DNA of 64,000 bases, taken from the NCBI RefSeq assembly GCF_947492815.1, contig NZ_CANLOB010000015.1, positions 56,805 to 120,804 on the forward strand, given 5' to 3'. The position numbers were made by a program, and so were the translations under genes. The first letter of the stretch is position 1, and each line of letters starts with the position of its first letter. The DNA comes from an uncultured Dokdonia sp. GTDB lineage: Bacteria; Bacteroidota; Bacteroidia; Flavobacteriales; Flavobacteriaceae. The notes under the pieces were generated by a model, which worked only from the letters and a program-made list of their open reading frames with translations, had not been told where the DNA came from and did not search any database. Positions 7,878 to 17,694 of the stretch are shown here, piece after piece.

Positions 7878-8993
7878 TTAATCTAACACTACAAGATTCC
7901 AAGGATGATCCGTTACTTCTAGATTTGCTAAAAGCTCGGCTTCACTAGAAAACTTAGCAATACCACCTAGCGTAGTACCAGAAGCATCTGTATACCGATA
8001 ACCAATTAACCAACTATTTACTGAAGGAACATAATCAATAGTCGTTCTGATTAAATTCACCCATCCATTTTCACTAGCAAGTACTTCTAGTACTGGCGTT
8101 ACATCTATAATAGTTTCTTCTTGCGTAGCGATATTGTATATGGCAGGTAACGGATCTGAAACAGCAGGTTCTGGAAAAGTGCGTACATAAAATATTTTAG
8201 AATCTTCAACGATTTCTCCTCCGTTTAACTGTACTTGCAAAGAAGAATCTCCACTATCTAATGCTGTAAATGATGTAAGATCAAAACGGGTATACGTACC
8301 ATTATTATAAAACACAAACACATCATTAGATTCTCCAAAAACAGTTCCAATAATATTCGTGTTTTCAAATTGCTGAATCCCCAAAGATTCCATCGTATTT
8401 ATATTTACAAACACGAGTTTTGCTTGAATATTTCCATTTACATCGAGTCCATTTTCATAAAAAACAAGATGATCTTGACTGAATACTGCTTCTACAGTTT
8501 GACCTATATTTCCTATAGGTATATTTGAGATCACGTTATTATTTAAATTGATAACACGTACTAAAAAATTATCAAAGTTGATAGAATCGTGATATCCTGA
8601 AAACACAACTGTTTCTGTATTTATCGTCCAATTACGAAATTCTGTATCGCCTTCAGAAAAGAAGTTCATTCCATTAATCACAGTTCCCGTACGCATATCT
8701 TTAAGCCATACTTGATTTCCTGCATACATCCCTGCAACATCTCCAAATTCATATACGCGCTCAATAGCAGGTTCTACTCCATCTAATGCAGTTATATCAG
8801 AAAAGAATCCCGTTTGTGTAAATGTGTCAAACTGAAACTGAAATACAGCACCTGGTGTAGAAAAATTTAGAAATGAAAAATTAGGAATATCGGTTGTGAG
8901 ATCCTCTGGGGTTTCTTCCAAAGTATCGTCTGTATCTGAACAACTGCATAGCAAAACAGCGCTTAATACTAGAGTATATAGCAAATACCTCAT
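7878..8993 (-). CDS. Lipoprotein, possible beta-propeller, unknown function
   Basis: I prefer the ATG at 8993 (MRYLLYTL), which gives a normal lipoprotein signal ending LLCSC; the ATG at 9047 would add 18 mostly basic residues. The 371-residue mature protein is acidic and repeats beta-strand pairs such as 'VFVFYNNGTYTRFDL' and 'LVFYENGLDVNGN', which is reminiscent of a propeller, but no blade motif is certain. A strong terminator of the upstream gene lies just before it, so it probably has its own promoter. Confidence 0.65.
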   Translation of the reverse strand: MRYLLYTLVLSAVLLCSCSDTDDTLEETPEDLTTDIPNFSFLNFSTPGAVFQFQFDTFTQTGFFSDITALDGVEPAIERVYEFGDVAGMYAGNQVWLKDMRTGTVINGMNFFSEGDTEFRNWTINTETVVFSGYHDSINFDNFLVRVINLNNNVISNIPIGNIGQTVEAVFSQDHLVFYENGLDVNGNIQAKLVFVNINTMESLGIQQFENTNIIGTVFGESNDVFVFYNNGTYTRFDLTSFTALDSGDSSLQVQLNGGEIVEDSKIFYVRTFPEPAVSDPLPAIYNIATQEETIIDVTPVLEVLASENGWVNLIRTTIDYVPSVNSWLIGYRYTDASGTTLGGIAKFSSEAELLANLEVTDHPWNLVVLD

Positions 8994-9051
8994 CAGCTTT
9001 TTTTTTTTAGAAAGATACTTAAAAAGACGCTTAATGTAACCGTACATTACA

Positions 9052-9079
9052 AAAAAAGCGCATTTCGATGCGCTTTTTT
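9052..9079 (-). terminator. Terminator of the DUF2911/TPR gene
   Basis: A 12-bp perfect stem with a 4-base loop (9064-9067) flanked by A/T runs. It lies about 140 bases past the minus-strand stop at 9222. Confidence 0.85.
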
Positions 9080-9151
9080 GGAGTTTCTAAAATACTTTTT
9101 TAGTATCTGATTGAGTGCAATTAAACCCTATTATTAAAATTATTTAATCAC

Positions 9152-9171
9152 AGTTTTCGACTGCGCTCGAA
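9152..9171. repeat. Second short repeat family (TTCGAGCGCAGTCGAAAACT, minus strand)
   Basis: The minus strand reads TTCGAGCGCAGTCGAAAACT. A copy with 17 of 20 identical bases lies at 58833-58852. Both lie in 3' untranslated regions. The core TTCGA...TCGAA is an imperfect palindrome. Confidence 0.6.
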
Positions 9172-9221
9172 ATGACATTTGATCTAGCGTCAAAGCCATT
9201 TTTTAGATTACAAATCCCAAT

Positions 9222-10328
9222 CTAATTAATATCTTCTCCTTTTTTAAGTTTATCAATATTTGCTTGTACATTCCCTTTAGCACCTGCATTAGGCGCATTT
9301 GTCAATGCTTTTTCAAGATACTTGATAGCTGTTTTATAATCTCCTTTTGCAGAGTAATATCTTCCTAATCCATATTGTGTAGGCCACGCATTGTTATTTT
9401 GCTTTGCATTTTGCTTAAATGCTTTCTCAGCTTTTTCCAAGTTACCATTAGCAATTAACTGCCTTCCATATCCGTGCATTTCAAGAGCTGTTGCTTGATC
9501 TAATACACTTTCTATTTCTGCAATGGCTTCGTCTGGTTTTCCCATTTGATTTAAAATCGCTGACTTTATCTGTGCATTTGCAAATGTCTTTTGACTAAAG
9601 AACCATCCGCTTTGCGCACTATTAATCCATTCTAACGCTTTTTCTGTGTTTCCTGCTCTTAATGCATACTGTGCTGCATTCTCCCATGCTTGACGATTAA
9701 ACCCTGTTTGATCTCTCAGTTTATTACTAATATCATCCATTACGATAGAAGTTACATCAAATCCAATAGTAAATGGAATCGCTTTCTTTTCCCATTGTAA
9801 TGCTACCGTAGCTGAAGTTGCATCTACAGCAGTAAATTGATACGTAAGTAATTCTGTGTGTGGAATTTCAGTAGTTGTTACTTTTACACGTAGTGCATCT
9901 TCTTTTTCGTCATAAAAATAACTTCCCCAAGATGATGAATTATTAGAGAATACAACAGTCGCCGTATTATCTTCTGCAAGTGCTACATGCAGTCCATAAG
10001 TTCCTGCTTTGATAGGCTTTCCTCCTACAGTAGCATCATGTGTAAAAGTAATTACTGTATTCTCATCGGCGCCGGCACGCCAAGGTGCTGCTGTTGATGT
10101 TCCAAAGCCTAAATTTTGAAATCCATAATGAGCTAGTGGTGTTCCCCATATTTTACGACCGCGCACACTAGGTCTTGCATAGGTAATGGTTATATCAGAA
10201 ATTCCTACCGTTTGGCTTACTGTTGCTTTCTGACTAGTTGCTGGTGTCTTGATTTGTGCCGTACCATCTATACTAAACACCAAAAAGCAGATCACCGACA
10301 AGGCGATCCATTGTTGTATCTTTTTCAT
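9222..10328 (-). CDS. Exported DUF2911 protein with TPR repeats
   Basis: The 368-residue protein has a signal peptide (residues about 1-24). A DUF2911 domain follows (about 30-190), recognised from 'VSQTVGISDITITYARPSVRGRKIWG' features, the 'PWRAGADENT' loop and 'KAGTYGLHV'. The C-terminal half holds several tetratricopeptide-like helical pairs, for example 'NTEKALEWINSAQ', 'PDEAIAEIESVL' and 'GDYKTAIKYLEKAL'. DUF2911 is common in secreted Bacteroidota proteins and has no established activity. TPRs suggest protein-protein binding in the periplasm. It follows the TlpA-like gene by 71 bases on the same strand. Confidence 0.85.
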   Translation of the reverse strand: MKKIQQWIALSVICFLVFSIDGTAQIKTPATSQKATVSQTVGISDITITYARPSVRGRKIWGTPLAHYGFQNLGFGTSTAAPWRAGADENTVITFTHDATVGGKPIKAGTYGLHVALAEDNTATVVFSNNSSSWGSYFYDEKEDALRVKVTTTEIPHTELLTYQFTAVDATSATVALQWEKKAIPFTIGFDVTSIVMDDISNKLRDQTGFNRQAWENAAQYALRAGNTEKALEWINSAQSGWFFSQKTFANAQIKSAILNQMGKPDEAIAEIESVLDQATALEMHGYGRQLIANGNLEKAEKAFKQNAKQNNNAWPTQYGLGRYYSAKGDYKTAIKYLEKALTNAPNAGAKGNVQANIDKLKKGEDIN

Positions 10329-10399
10329 TATAAGGTTGTTTTTTAGACCTTAAAAATACAAGACCTTCTCCTATGATAATGTTATGCTCTTGTTAAAAC

Positions 10400-11617
10400 C
10401 TATTCAGCCAATAGTTTTTTAACATACTGATCAAAGTCTTCTTTAAAATCTATAAACTTCTGACCCGTTGCCGCACCATTAAAGCCAGTATGAATACGCT
10501 GTACTTCGCCTTTTTTGTCTATAAAAATTGAGGTAGGATATGAGATAATATGATTCAACATAGGCAATTTTTCTTGTGCCAGTTTCTTATCAGAATCTCC
10601 ATATTGCGCTAGTAAAATAGGATATGAGATATCCAATCTGTCTTTTAAACGTTGTATACTTTTAAATGCCTTCTCCTGAGTAGGTGCATATTCAAAAGCC
10701 AATCCTATGATTTCAAAATCAGGATGTGGATTTTCTTTTATATATTCTACATAAAATTTTGATTCTTCTAAGCAATTAGGACACCAAGATCCCAATATCT
10801 GAACAAGTACCACTTTGTCTTTATAACGCTCATCACTTAAGGATACCATCGTACCGTCTGCTTCTGGAAATCTAAAAGCCAACCCATCATATCCTTCTTT
10901 GATATAGGTTAAATCTTTTGCATCGGGAAGCTCATAGCCATTATTACGTTTGGACGTAAAAGGCTCTTTCCAGTGATTTCCACTATAAAAATGACCTTCC
11001 AATGTACTATCTGTCACTGTGGCTGTAAATAGAAAAGCATGTGCGCCATCAAACGTAGAAAGCTGTAATTGGTCGCCATGTATCGTTCCTTCTAAAAATC
11101 GATAATCTCCAGTGGTAGTTCTAAAAGTACCCGTTACGGCATTCCCATTTTGTTTAAAAATTCCTTTAGCTATATAGGTTTCTTCAGGTCCATTTTCACT
11201 AAAAACAGTTTCCCAATCTCCTGTAATATCGGTAATAGGTTTTTTTACGCTTTCGCGAAAGCGTACCCCGTCACCATACACCATTTTAAAAGGGACTACT
11301 CTATTTAAACTGGGCTTTATAAAATCTCCGGTAATTTGTTTTCCGTCTTCGCTAAATGATCCTTGGAAGTACCCTTCAAATACAGGTGTTTGAATACGAA
11401 TTTTATTTCCATCAATCTCAATTTCATCTACCGTGATGCGCTCTTCTGCATTTTGAATCACTAAGGTTCCGTTTTCTTTTACTTCAAAAATAAAGGGAAG
11501 TTCTTTCTGGTCTTTCACTTCTAAGGTAGTTCTCCAAAAACCAGTTTCTAGGCTAGGTGTTTTTGTTTCGCACGAAAGTGCAATAATACACAGCAATAAT
11601 AGTGAGAGTTTCTTCAT
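10400..11617 (-). CDS. TlpA-like thioredoxin-fold lipoprotein
   Basis: The 405-residue protein has a lipobox ending LSC at about residue 16. The N-terminal two thirds are two beta-rich domains of the kind that precede TlpA-type domains in Bacteroidota. The last 150 residues form a TlpA/AhpC-type thioredoxin domain with active site W-C-P-N-C in 'ILGSWCPNC'. It is expected to reduce disulfides in periplasmic proteins. The dispersed palindrome is embedded in frame near residue 118, giving R-F-R-E-S. The gene precedes the DUF2911/TPR gene in a probable operon. Confidence 0.88.
   Translation of the reverse strand: MKKLSLLLLCIIALSCETKTPSLETGFWRTTLEVKDQKELPFIFEVKENGTLVIQNAEERITVDEIEIDGNKIRIQTPVFEGYFQGSFSEDGKQITGDFIKPSLNRVVPFKMVYGDGVRFRESVKKPITDITGDWETVFSENGPEETYIAKGIFKQNGNAVTGTFRTTTGDYRFLEGTIHGDQLQLSTFDGAHAFLFTATVTDSTLEGHFYSGNHWKEPFTSKRNNGYELPDAKDLTYIKEGYDGLAFRFPEADGTMVSLSDERYKDKVVLVQILGSWCPNCLEESKFYVEYIKENPHPDFEIIGLAFEYAPTQEKAFKSIQRLKDRLDISYPILLAQYGDSDKKLAQEKLPMLNHIISYPTSIFIDKKGEVQRIHTGFNGAATGQKFIDFKEDFDQYVKKLLAE
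11246..11265. repeat. Dispersed palindrome inside the TlpA-like gene (RFRES frame)
   Basis: TACGCTTTCGCGAAAGCGTA is a 20-base perfect palindrome. The minus-strand gene reads it as V-R-F-R-E-S-V. Confidence 0.95.
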
Positions 11618-11678
11618 ATGGAATACAAAAGTCTACAGAATGATTGTTTTCTTACAATATACGTAATCTAGTGTATAA

Positions 11679-11714
11679 AAAAATCGCTTAAAAACGAATC
11701 TTTAAGCGATTTTT
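11679..11714 (-). terminator. Terminator of the secreted endonuclease gene
   Basis: AAATCGCTTAAA-type left arm pairs with TTTAAGCGATTT; a T-run follows on the minus strand. It separates the endonuclease transcript from the TlpA-like gene. Confidence 0.8.
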
Positions 11715-11772
11715 AGTATTTCTAAATAAACTACCTCGGGGCATTAATCCCTTTGGCTATACCAATAAATGA

Positions 11773-14079
11773 TTATTTCTTTATGAACTTCTTATGGATT
11801 GTTCGTTGTCCATCATTAATAGTAATGAAGTACACTCCTTTACGTAATCCTTCAATGGTAGTGGCATTGCGAAATGTGTTTTGAACTAGTTGTTGTCCTA
11901 ACACATTATGTACTGTATAAGCTACAACTCTATCATCTGCCATTTGTAAACGCACCCCTTGGTCTTGCTGTGTCAATTGCACATCATAAATAACAGTTTC
12001 GATTGTTAGAATCCCATCTGTTTTGATGGTCGAAGTAGCATTTGCGTTTCTGTTTGCACTAATTGTTATATTATAATCTTCTACTTCTCCGTAAGAAAAG
12101 GTTTCGCATGGTGTAGGCACTCCATTCCATTTCATCGCCACACGCATTCTAGTTGTTCCCTCAACGGCATTGTTGGGTACTGTAAAATTATACGATAAAT
12201 TCCCAGCATTTGAAGTAGATCCTGTAACTACTTTTTCTGAAGAATCAAAGGTTCCATTTTGATTGAAATCTATCCAAACACCCCAATTTTCGGTGTACGA
12301 TTGTCCAGAAAAACCAATACTCAATACGATTGAATTTGATCCAAATCCGATCACACCTGTTTGATTTGTAAAGTCTGCATATCCTCCATTGGCTGCTGTT
12401 GCGTTAGAAATACCACCTACTCCTACAAAATCTATATATTCAAAATTTGTATTATTCCCTCTTGAATTACAATAATTTAAAACAATAGCATCTGTAGTAA
12501 CACTAGCAGTATTACTTGCTGTAGAAACATTAGAAGCTGCATCTTTTGCGCGTATACTAAATGTATAATTTGTCGCTGGACTTAATCCAGATACAACATA
12601 ACTTGTTGTAGTCGTTGTATTAATGACAGTATTTCCTTGATATACATCATACGCTGTAACGCCTACATTATCTGTACTAGCATTCCAAGCTAGTGTAAGT
12701 GATGTCTCTTCCACATTAGATGCTGTAAGGTTTGAAGGTGCCGTAGGCGCTTGTGTATCTACAGTTGGTTGTGTAGTCCCTTCTACTGTATGTGATCCAA
12801 GATCATCGGTTGTATTAGAAGGAAAACTATCCCACTCTGACGTTGTATAGGTTGTAGAAGGTGATACTACTGTTGCTTTTCTTCGTAAAGTTACATCTTT
12901 AGCAAAATTAGAACTACCTCCATTAAATGTTCCGATGATGTCAATCAGCACACCATTTTTAAATAATCCAACGGCATCATTTCCATTAAAAGTGATTGCA
13001 GAATTTGTAGTTGTAGTGTTTGCTACATTTAAAATGGCTGTATTTGCAGAGCTATGAGCCACAACATAAACAGTTTCATTACTTAAAGAACCACTCAATG
13101 AAAAGTCTGCGCTCCATCCTCCTGCTCCATTGGTTTGTTTTCTCAATGAATAATTAGATAATGACACTGTTGCTCCTGTAAAGTTTGCAACTTCTAACGC
13201 TTTGTTAAATGAAGACCCTTCTACATATTCAGAGAAGAATAATTCTGTTGTCGAAGTATCTCCTGGATCTGGACCTGGATTTCCTGAGCCATCACCAAAT
13301 CTATCTTCTGCTTGTGGTCCTCCCCATATTTGTGTAGCAAATGCTGGATTATCAATAAATGGGTTTCTGTTTCCCTGTATGCCTGCTAATACACCATTAC
13401 GTGTATCTTCAAAAGCACTTACAGGGTCCTCTACATTCCATTGTAGAAATAGATCGATCATATTAGCATCACTAGCGACTGCGTTTCCTACGCCTACATT
13501 AGAAGGCAAACAACGGTTATTATAACGGATATACATATATAACATCATACGGGCTACATCTCCTTTCCATTCGTCTCCAGGATAAAAATTTCCTTGTGCA
13601 GTTACACCAGCATTTCCAGAACCTGTAGCATACTTTCTATTACTACGTTGGGAATTCAATTGAATATCACTTGGACGAATGTGGTGTGCATCAGATCCTG
13701 GGCCTGTACTGCCTAAATTAGGGTTTCCTAGTGATCGTGGGTAGGCATGTTCTCTATTCCATTCCCCTGCGCTTCCGCCATTTAAATTTTTATCTCTAGA
13801 TCTGTCTGTTAACGTATTACCATCAGTATCATCATATCCATATATAAGTAACACATTATTAGTATTAGTTGGATCTAGGTCTGCTGCTTGTAATGCTTCC
13901 CACACTCCTGGAGTGTAACTTAAAAAAGTAGTGTGCGTGTTTGTGACTTTGGTTGATAATTCACTTTGTAAAGATGACCCTTGTAAGGTTAAGTTTACAT
14001 CATCATAATACGATGGTATTTGACTAAATGCGATGGTCGTAACACAAAAAAGTGCCACCATTAGTAATGATTTCTTCAT
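11773..14079 (-). CDS. Secreted endonuclease I with LTD, FN3, GEVED and T9SS sorting domains
   Basis: This 768-residue protein is a modular extracellular nuclease. After a signal peptide (1-19) comes an endonuclease I (EndA/NucM) domain, about 20-255, with the catalytic histidine in 'EWNREHAYPRS' and the conserved 'DAHHIRPSD' and 'NFYPGDEWKGDVAR' blocks. A lamin-tail-like domain follows (about 275-405), then a fibronectin III domain (about 420-505), a GEVED domain (about 510-650, 'WGVWIDFNQNGTFD') and a type A T9SS sorting domain ending in KKFIKK. It should degrade DNA outside the cell and be exported by T9SS. A shorter paralogue lies at 37149-38180. Confidence 0.93.
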   Translation of the reverse strand: MKKSLLMVALFCVTTIAFSQIPSYYDDVNLTLQGSSLQSELSTKVTNTHTTFLSYTPGVWEALQAADLDPTNTNNVLLIYGYDDTDGNTLTDRSRDKNLNGGSAGEWNREHAYPRSLGNPNLGSTGPGSDAHHIRPSDIQLNSQRSNRKYATGSGNAGVTAQGNFYPGDEWKGDVARMMLYMYIRYNNRCLPSNVGVGNAVASDANMIDLFLQWNVEDPVSAFEDTRNGVLAGIQGNRNPFIDNPAFATQIWGGPQAEDRFGDGSGNPGPDPGDTSTTELFFSEYVEGSSFNKALEVANFTGATVSLSNYSLRKQTNGAGGWSADFSLSGSLSNETVYVVAHSSANTAILNVANTTTTNSAITFNGNDAVGLFKNGVLIDIIGTFNGGSSNFAKDVTLRRKATVVSPSTTYTTSEWDSFPSNTTDDLGSHTVEGTTQPTVDTQAPTAPSNLTASNVEETSLTLAWNASTDNVGVTAYDVYQGNTVINTTTTTSYVVSGLSPATNYTFSIRAKDAASNVSTASNTASVTTDAIVLNYCNSRGNNTNFEYIDFVGVGGISNATAANGGYADFTNQTGVIGFGSNSIVLSIGFSGQSYTENWGVWIDFNQNGTFDSSEKVVTGSTSNAGNLSYNFTVPNNAVEGTTRMRVAMKWNGVPTPCETFSYGEVEDYNITISANRNANATSTIKTDGILTIETVIYDVQLTQQDQGVRLQMADDRVVAYTVHNVLGQQLVQNTFRNATTIEGLRKGVYFITINDGQRTIHKKFIKK

Positions 14080-14402
14080 AAAAATTTATGTTTGGTTAGT
14101 GTACTTCTGCAAAAATAAAGATTACAATCTAAGTTTCTTATTATTAAATTGTTACCCCTACATTTCATAACGAATCTACAAGAAAAAATACATCATTCCT
14201 ATGCATGCATAACACTTGCGCGTTAGAATACTAACAATTAAATCATAGACAATTGAAAATTAACAAACTACATTACATTACATTGTTTATAATTCTTTCT
14301 GAAAAATTGTTGAAAATATCTACTAGATAGTCTCATGACTTCTTTGTCTACTTATGATCTTATTCTATCTTTGTCATCTTATTAAATTAGTATTTAGAAT
14401 TC
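14080..14402. other. Divergent intergenic region, 323 bases
   Basis: It carries a TATTTTTG -7-like box for the endonuclease gene (minus strand, 14110-14117) and the pheT promoter near its right end. The rest is A/T-rich, with no open frame or obvious repeat. Confidence 0.6.
14344..14373 (+). promoter_or_regulatory. pheT promoter (TTG-N19-TATCTTTG)
   Basis: TTG at 14344-14346 and TATCTTTG at 14366-14373 match the Bacteroidota -33/-7 consensus with a 19-base spacer. Transcription would start about 25 bases before the pheT ATG. Confidence 0.8.
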
Positions 14403-16829
14403 ATGAAAATATCCTATAACTGGCTGAAGCAATTTATTAAGATAAATTGGGATGCAGAGAAGACTGGAGAACTCTTAACAGATTTAGGTCTTGAAGTAGA
14501 AGGTATCACCTCCTACCAAAGTGTAAAGGGAGGACTTGAAGGTGTTGTTATTGGTCACGTACTTACCTGTGAGCAGCATAGCAATGCAGATAAACTTAAA
14601 GTAACTACTGTTGATATAGGAGGCGATGCTCCTGTTCAAATAGTTTGTGGTGCTCCAAATGTTGCTAAAGGTCAAAAAGTACCTGTAGCTACTATAGGAA
14701 CCACCTTATATACAGATGAAGGCGAAGCATGGAAGATTAAGAAAGGAAAGATAAGAGGCGAAGAATCTCATGGTATGATCTGTGCTGAAGATGAGCTAGG
14801 TCTTGGAAAAAGCCATGATGGTATTATGATCTTAGATCAAGATTTACTTCCTGGAACTCCAGCTGCCGATGTATTTGAAATAGAAAATGATCAGGTATTT
14901 GAAATTGGGTTGACTCCCAATCGCGCAGATGCAATGAGTCATTTTGGAACTGCTCGTGATTTACGCGCTGGTTTAATGCAACAGGATATTACTCCTGAAC
15001 TCATCACACCTTCTAATTCTTCATTTAAGATTGAAAATAGGCTTAACAAAGTAGATGTTTCTATTATAGATGGGGAGCGTGCTCCTAGATATGCTGGGGT
15101 TGTGATAAGTGGCTTAAAAGTAGCCGAATCTCCAGCTTGGATCCAACACCGATTAAAAGCTATTGGATTAACACCTATCAATAATATAGTAGATGTTACT
15201 AATTATGTATTACATGAATTAGGGCAACCACTTCACGCTTTTGACCTTGCAAAAATCAAGGGGAATAAAATTGAAGTTAAGACCGTAGAAAAAGGAACAA
15301 AATTCACTACGCTTGATGGTGTAGAGCGCGAACTACATGAAGAAGACCTCATGATCTGTGACGAAGAAAAACCTATGTGTATTGCTGGTGTTTTTGGAGG
15401 TATAGATAGTGGTGTTACTGAAGGTACAACAGCTATTTTTCTAGAAAGCGCTTACTTTAACCCTATATCTATTCGAAAAACTGCAAAACGCCACGGCTTA
15501 AATACAGATGCATCTTTTCGTTTTGAAAGAGGTATTGATCCTAATATTACTGATTATGCACTCATGAGAGCTGCTGTTTTAATATTAGAAGTAGCTGGTG
15601 GAGAAATCACTAGTGAGATTGTAGACATCTATCCAAAAAAGATAGAAGATCAACAGGTTTTCTTGAGTTTTGAAAATGCAACAAAACTCATTGGAGAAGA
15701 AGTCCCAAGAGAAAAGATCAAAGCTATTTTATCTTCTTTAGATATTAAAATCAATAATGTTACTGAATCTGGCTTGGGAATGACTATCCCTGCTTATCGT
15801 AACGATGTAACTAGGGAAGCAGACGTTATAGAAGAAGTATTACGTGTATACGGTTATAACAATATTAATTTTGGGAATAAATTAAATGCAACTATAGCAA
15901 ATTCTTCTAGGTTTGAAGATCATAAAGTACAAGACGTTGCTGCAAATCAACTTGTTGCACAGGGCTTCTACGAGATTTTAGCAAACAGTCTAACAACGCC
16001 TAGTTATGTAGATTTTTCGGAGTTACTAAAAGCTGAAAATAATGTAACAATGCTTAATCCTTTAGGGAAAGAGTTAAGTATTCTTAGAAGATCTATGCTT
16101 TTTTCTGGACTTGAGGCAATCTCCTATAACAATAATAGAAAACGTTCTGATCTCAAATTCTTTGAATATGGGAAGACATATCATAGTTATGATTCTGGGA
16201 CTATCGAAAACAAACATCTTACTCTTTTTGTTACTGGGAATCGTCATCAAGAACATTGGAAACATACTTCTGAAACTTCAGATTTCTTCTACCTTAAAGG
16301 AGTTGTAAAATCCATCTTAGATCGATTAGGAATTACACGAGGAAGAACTACTACTGTAAAAAATGACATTTTTTCAGAAGCAGTGGGTATCCAACTTGGT
16401 AAAACAAAACTTGTAGAATATGGTCTTATCAAAAAATCTATTCTTAAAAAGTTTAATCTATCACAAGATGTTTATTATGCAGATTTCAATTGGGATAATA
16501 TTCTAGAGATCGCAAAACGAAATAAAATCAAATTCCAACCCATACCGAAGTACCCATCAGTACGTAGAGATTTTGCATTATTACTAGACTCCTCTACTCG
16601 ATTTGAAGAGATTCATACGATTGCAAAACAAACAGAGAAGCAACTACTTAAAGACATTCAACTATTTGATGTATATGAGGGTAAAAATTTACCTGAAGGC
16701 AAGAAAAGTTATGCCGTAAGTTTCTTATTACAAGATGAGCATAAAACACTTACAGATAAGCAGATTGACAAAGTAATGAATAAACTACAATTCCGTTTTG
16801 AAAAAGAACTAGGAGCTAGTTTACGATAA
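14403..16829 (+). CDS. pheT: Phenylalanyl-tRNA synthetase beta subunit
   Basis: PheT pairs with PheS to attach phenylalanine to tRNA-Phe. The 808 residues give the usual order: an EMAP-like tRNA-binding domain (about 40-150, 'VVIGHVLTCEQHSNADKL'), B3/B4 editing domain, B5 domain, the catalytic-like core and a C-terminal anticodon-binding FDX-ACB domain starting at 'YPSVRRDFALLLD'. The gene has its own promoter and terminator, and pheS is not in the window, so the two subunits are encoded apart here. Confidence 0.98.
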   Translation: MKISYNWLKQFIKINWDAEKTGELLTDLGLEVEGITSYQSVKGGLEGVVIGHVLTCEQHSNADKLKVTTVDIGGDAPVQIVCGAPNVAKGQKVPVATIGTTLYTDEGEAWKIKKGKIRGEESHGMICAEDELGLGKSHDGIMILDQDLLPGTPAADVFEIENDQVFEIGLTPNRADAMSHFGTARDLRAGLMQQDITPELITPSNSSFKIENRLNKVDVSIIDGERAPRYAGVVISGLKVAESPAWIQHRLKAIGLTPINNIVDVTNYVLHELGQPLHAFDLAKIKGNKIEVKTVEKGTKFTTLDGVERELHEEDLMICDEEKPMCIAGVFGGIDSGVTEGTTAIFLESAYFNPISIRKTAKRHGLNTDASFRFERGIDPNITDYALMRAAVLILEVAGGEITSEIVDIYPKKIEDQQVFLSFENATKLIGEEVPREKIKAILSSLDIKINNVTESGLGMTIPAYRNDVTREADVIEEVLRVYGYNNINFGNKLNATIANSSRFEDHKVQDVAANQLVAQGFYEILANSLTTPSYVDFSELLKAENNVTMLNPLGKELSILRRSMLFSGLEAISYNNNRKRSDLKFFEYGKTYHSYDSGTIENKHLTLFVTGNRHQEHWKHTSETSDFFYLKGVVKSILDRLGITRGRTTTVKNDIFSEAVGIQLGKTKLVEYGLIKKSILKKFNLSQDVYYADFNWDNILEIAKRNKIKFQPIPKYPSVRRDFALLLDSSTRFEEIHTIAKQTEKQLLKDIQLFDVYEGKNLPEGKKSYAVSFLLQDEHKTLTDKQIDKVMNKLQFRFEKELGASLR

Positions 16830-16853
16830 TTACCTATCACATAATTATAAATG

Positions 16854-16886
16854 AAAGCCCTGTTTTAAATAAACAGGGCTTTTTTG
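16854..16886 (+). terminator. pheT terminator
   Basis: A 12-bp stem (16854-16865 with 16871-16882) with a 5-base loop, followed by T residues. Confidence 0.9.
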
Positions 16887-16926
16887 TTTAATCCTTACTG
16901 AAGCCACTGCAACATATCTTTATGTA

Positions 16927-16957
16927 TTGACATATATGCTAAAACTGCGTATCTTTA
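16927..16957 (+). promoter_or_regulatory. Promoter of the membrane protein/DUF2007 pair
   Basis: TTG at 16927-16929 and TATCTTTA at 16950-16957 are separated by 20 bases. This placement argues for the ATG at 16972 as the translation start. Confidence 0.6.
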
Positions 16958-16971
16958 AAAGAAAAAGAAAA

Positions 16972-17694
16972 ATGCTACTTCAAAGAACTAATATCCAAGA
17001 AAAATTACTCAAAGAACGCAGAAAAACTGGTACAGGAGATGATATATTAGCACAAGTACAACATATTTTTAAAGAAGACCGCTTACGCGAAAAAGGAATT
17101 ATAGACACCTTAAAAGGAATCGATAAGAAGGATACCATCCCTTTTGATATTGACCTACTTGACAAGAATCGTATCTTTCACATTAAACAAATCAAAAAGA
17201 TTTGCATCAACTATCGCTTACGTTTTTTAGATACTAAATATTTTAAAGGCAAATATCCCCAAAAAGCATTAGATGAAATTAAATACTTAGAAAATAAACA
17301 TAATACATCCCTGCATAGTTTTAAGATTATAGCTCCTTCAAAAATGTTTGTTCTTGAAAAAGCAGATGATCCATTATTATTCGCTCCTATGGGAAATGGT
17401 TATTTTTACTTAATTCATAAGTGGGGAAATGACCTTCATCCATTACGCAAGCTATCTATGTGGCCCTATAAATCTTTTGAAAATTTAATCGTTTTTATTA
17501 TACTATTAAGTATCATTGCAACAGGAATAATACCCGATGGCTTGTTTACAAAGGAACAAGATTTTTCTCAAGACATCATGGTATTCTTTTTTATGTTTAA
17601 ATCTATTACTGCCGTTGTTTTATTTTATGGCTTTGCTTTAGGCAAAAACTTTAACACTGCTATTTGGAATAGCAAATATGACAAAACACAATAA
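16972..17694 (+). CDS. Uncharacterised membrane protein
   Basis: I choose the ATG at 16972 because a promoter-like -7 box ends at 16957; ATG 16936 and TTG 16927 are longer alternatives. The 240-residue protein begins with a basic, helical cytoplasmic region. The middle part has 'IKKICINYRLRFLDTKYFKG' features, and two membrane segments lie near the C-terminus ('FENLIVFIILLSIIATGI' and 'KSITAVVLFYGFAL'). I do not recognise a family. Its TAA abuts the ATG of the DUF2007 gene, so the two are probably translationally coupled. Confidence 0.7.
   Translation: MLLQRTNIQEKLLKERRKTGTGDDILAQVQHIFKEDRLREKGIIDTLKGIDKKDTIPFDIDLLDKNRIFHIKQIKKICINYRLRFLDTKYFKGKYPQKALDEIKYLENKHNTSLHSFKIIAPSKMFVLEKADDPLLFAPMGNGYFYLIHKWGNDLHPLRKLSMWPYKSFENLIVFIILLSIIATGIIPDGLFTKEQDFSQDIMVFFFMFKSITAVVLFYGFALGKNFNTAIWNSKYDKTQ

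Noticed and set aside
11560..11580. TTTCG-CA-CGAAA near the TlpA-like lipobox as another dispersed palindrome
   Set aside because: The core TTCGCGAA is missing and the sequence is explained by the lipobox codons.
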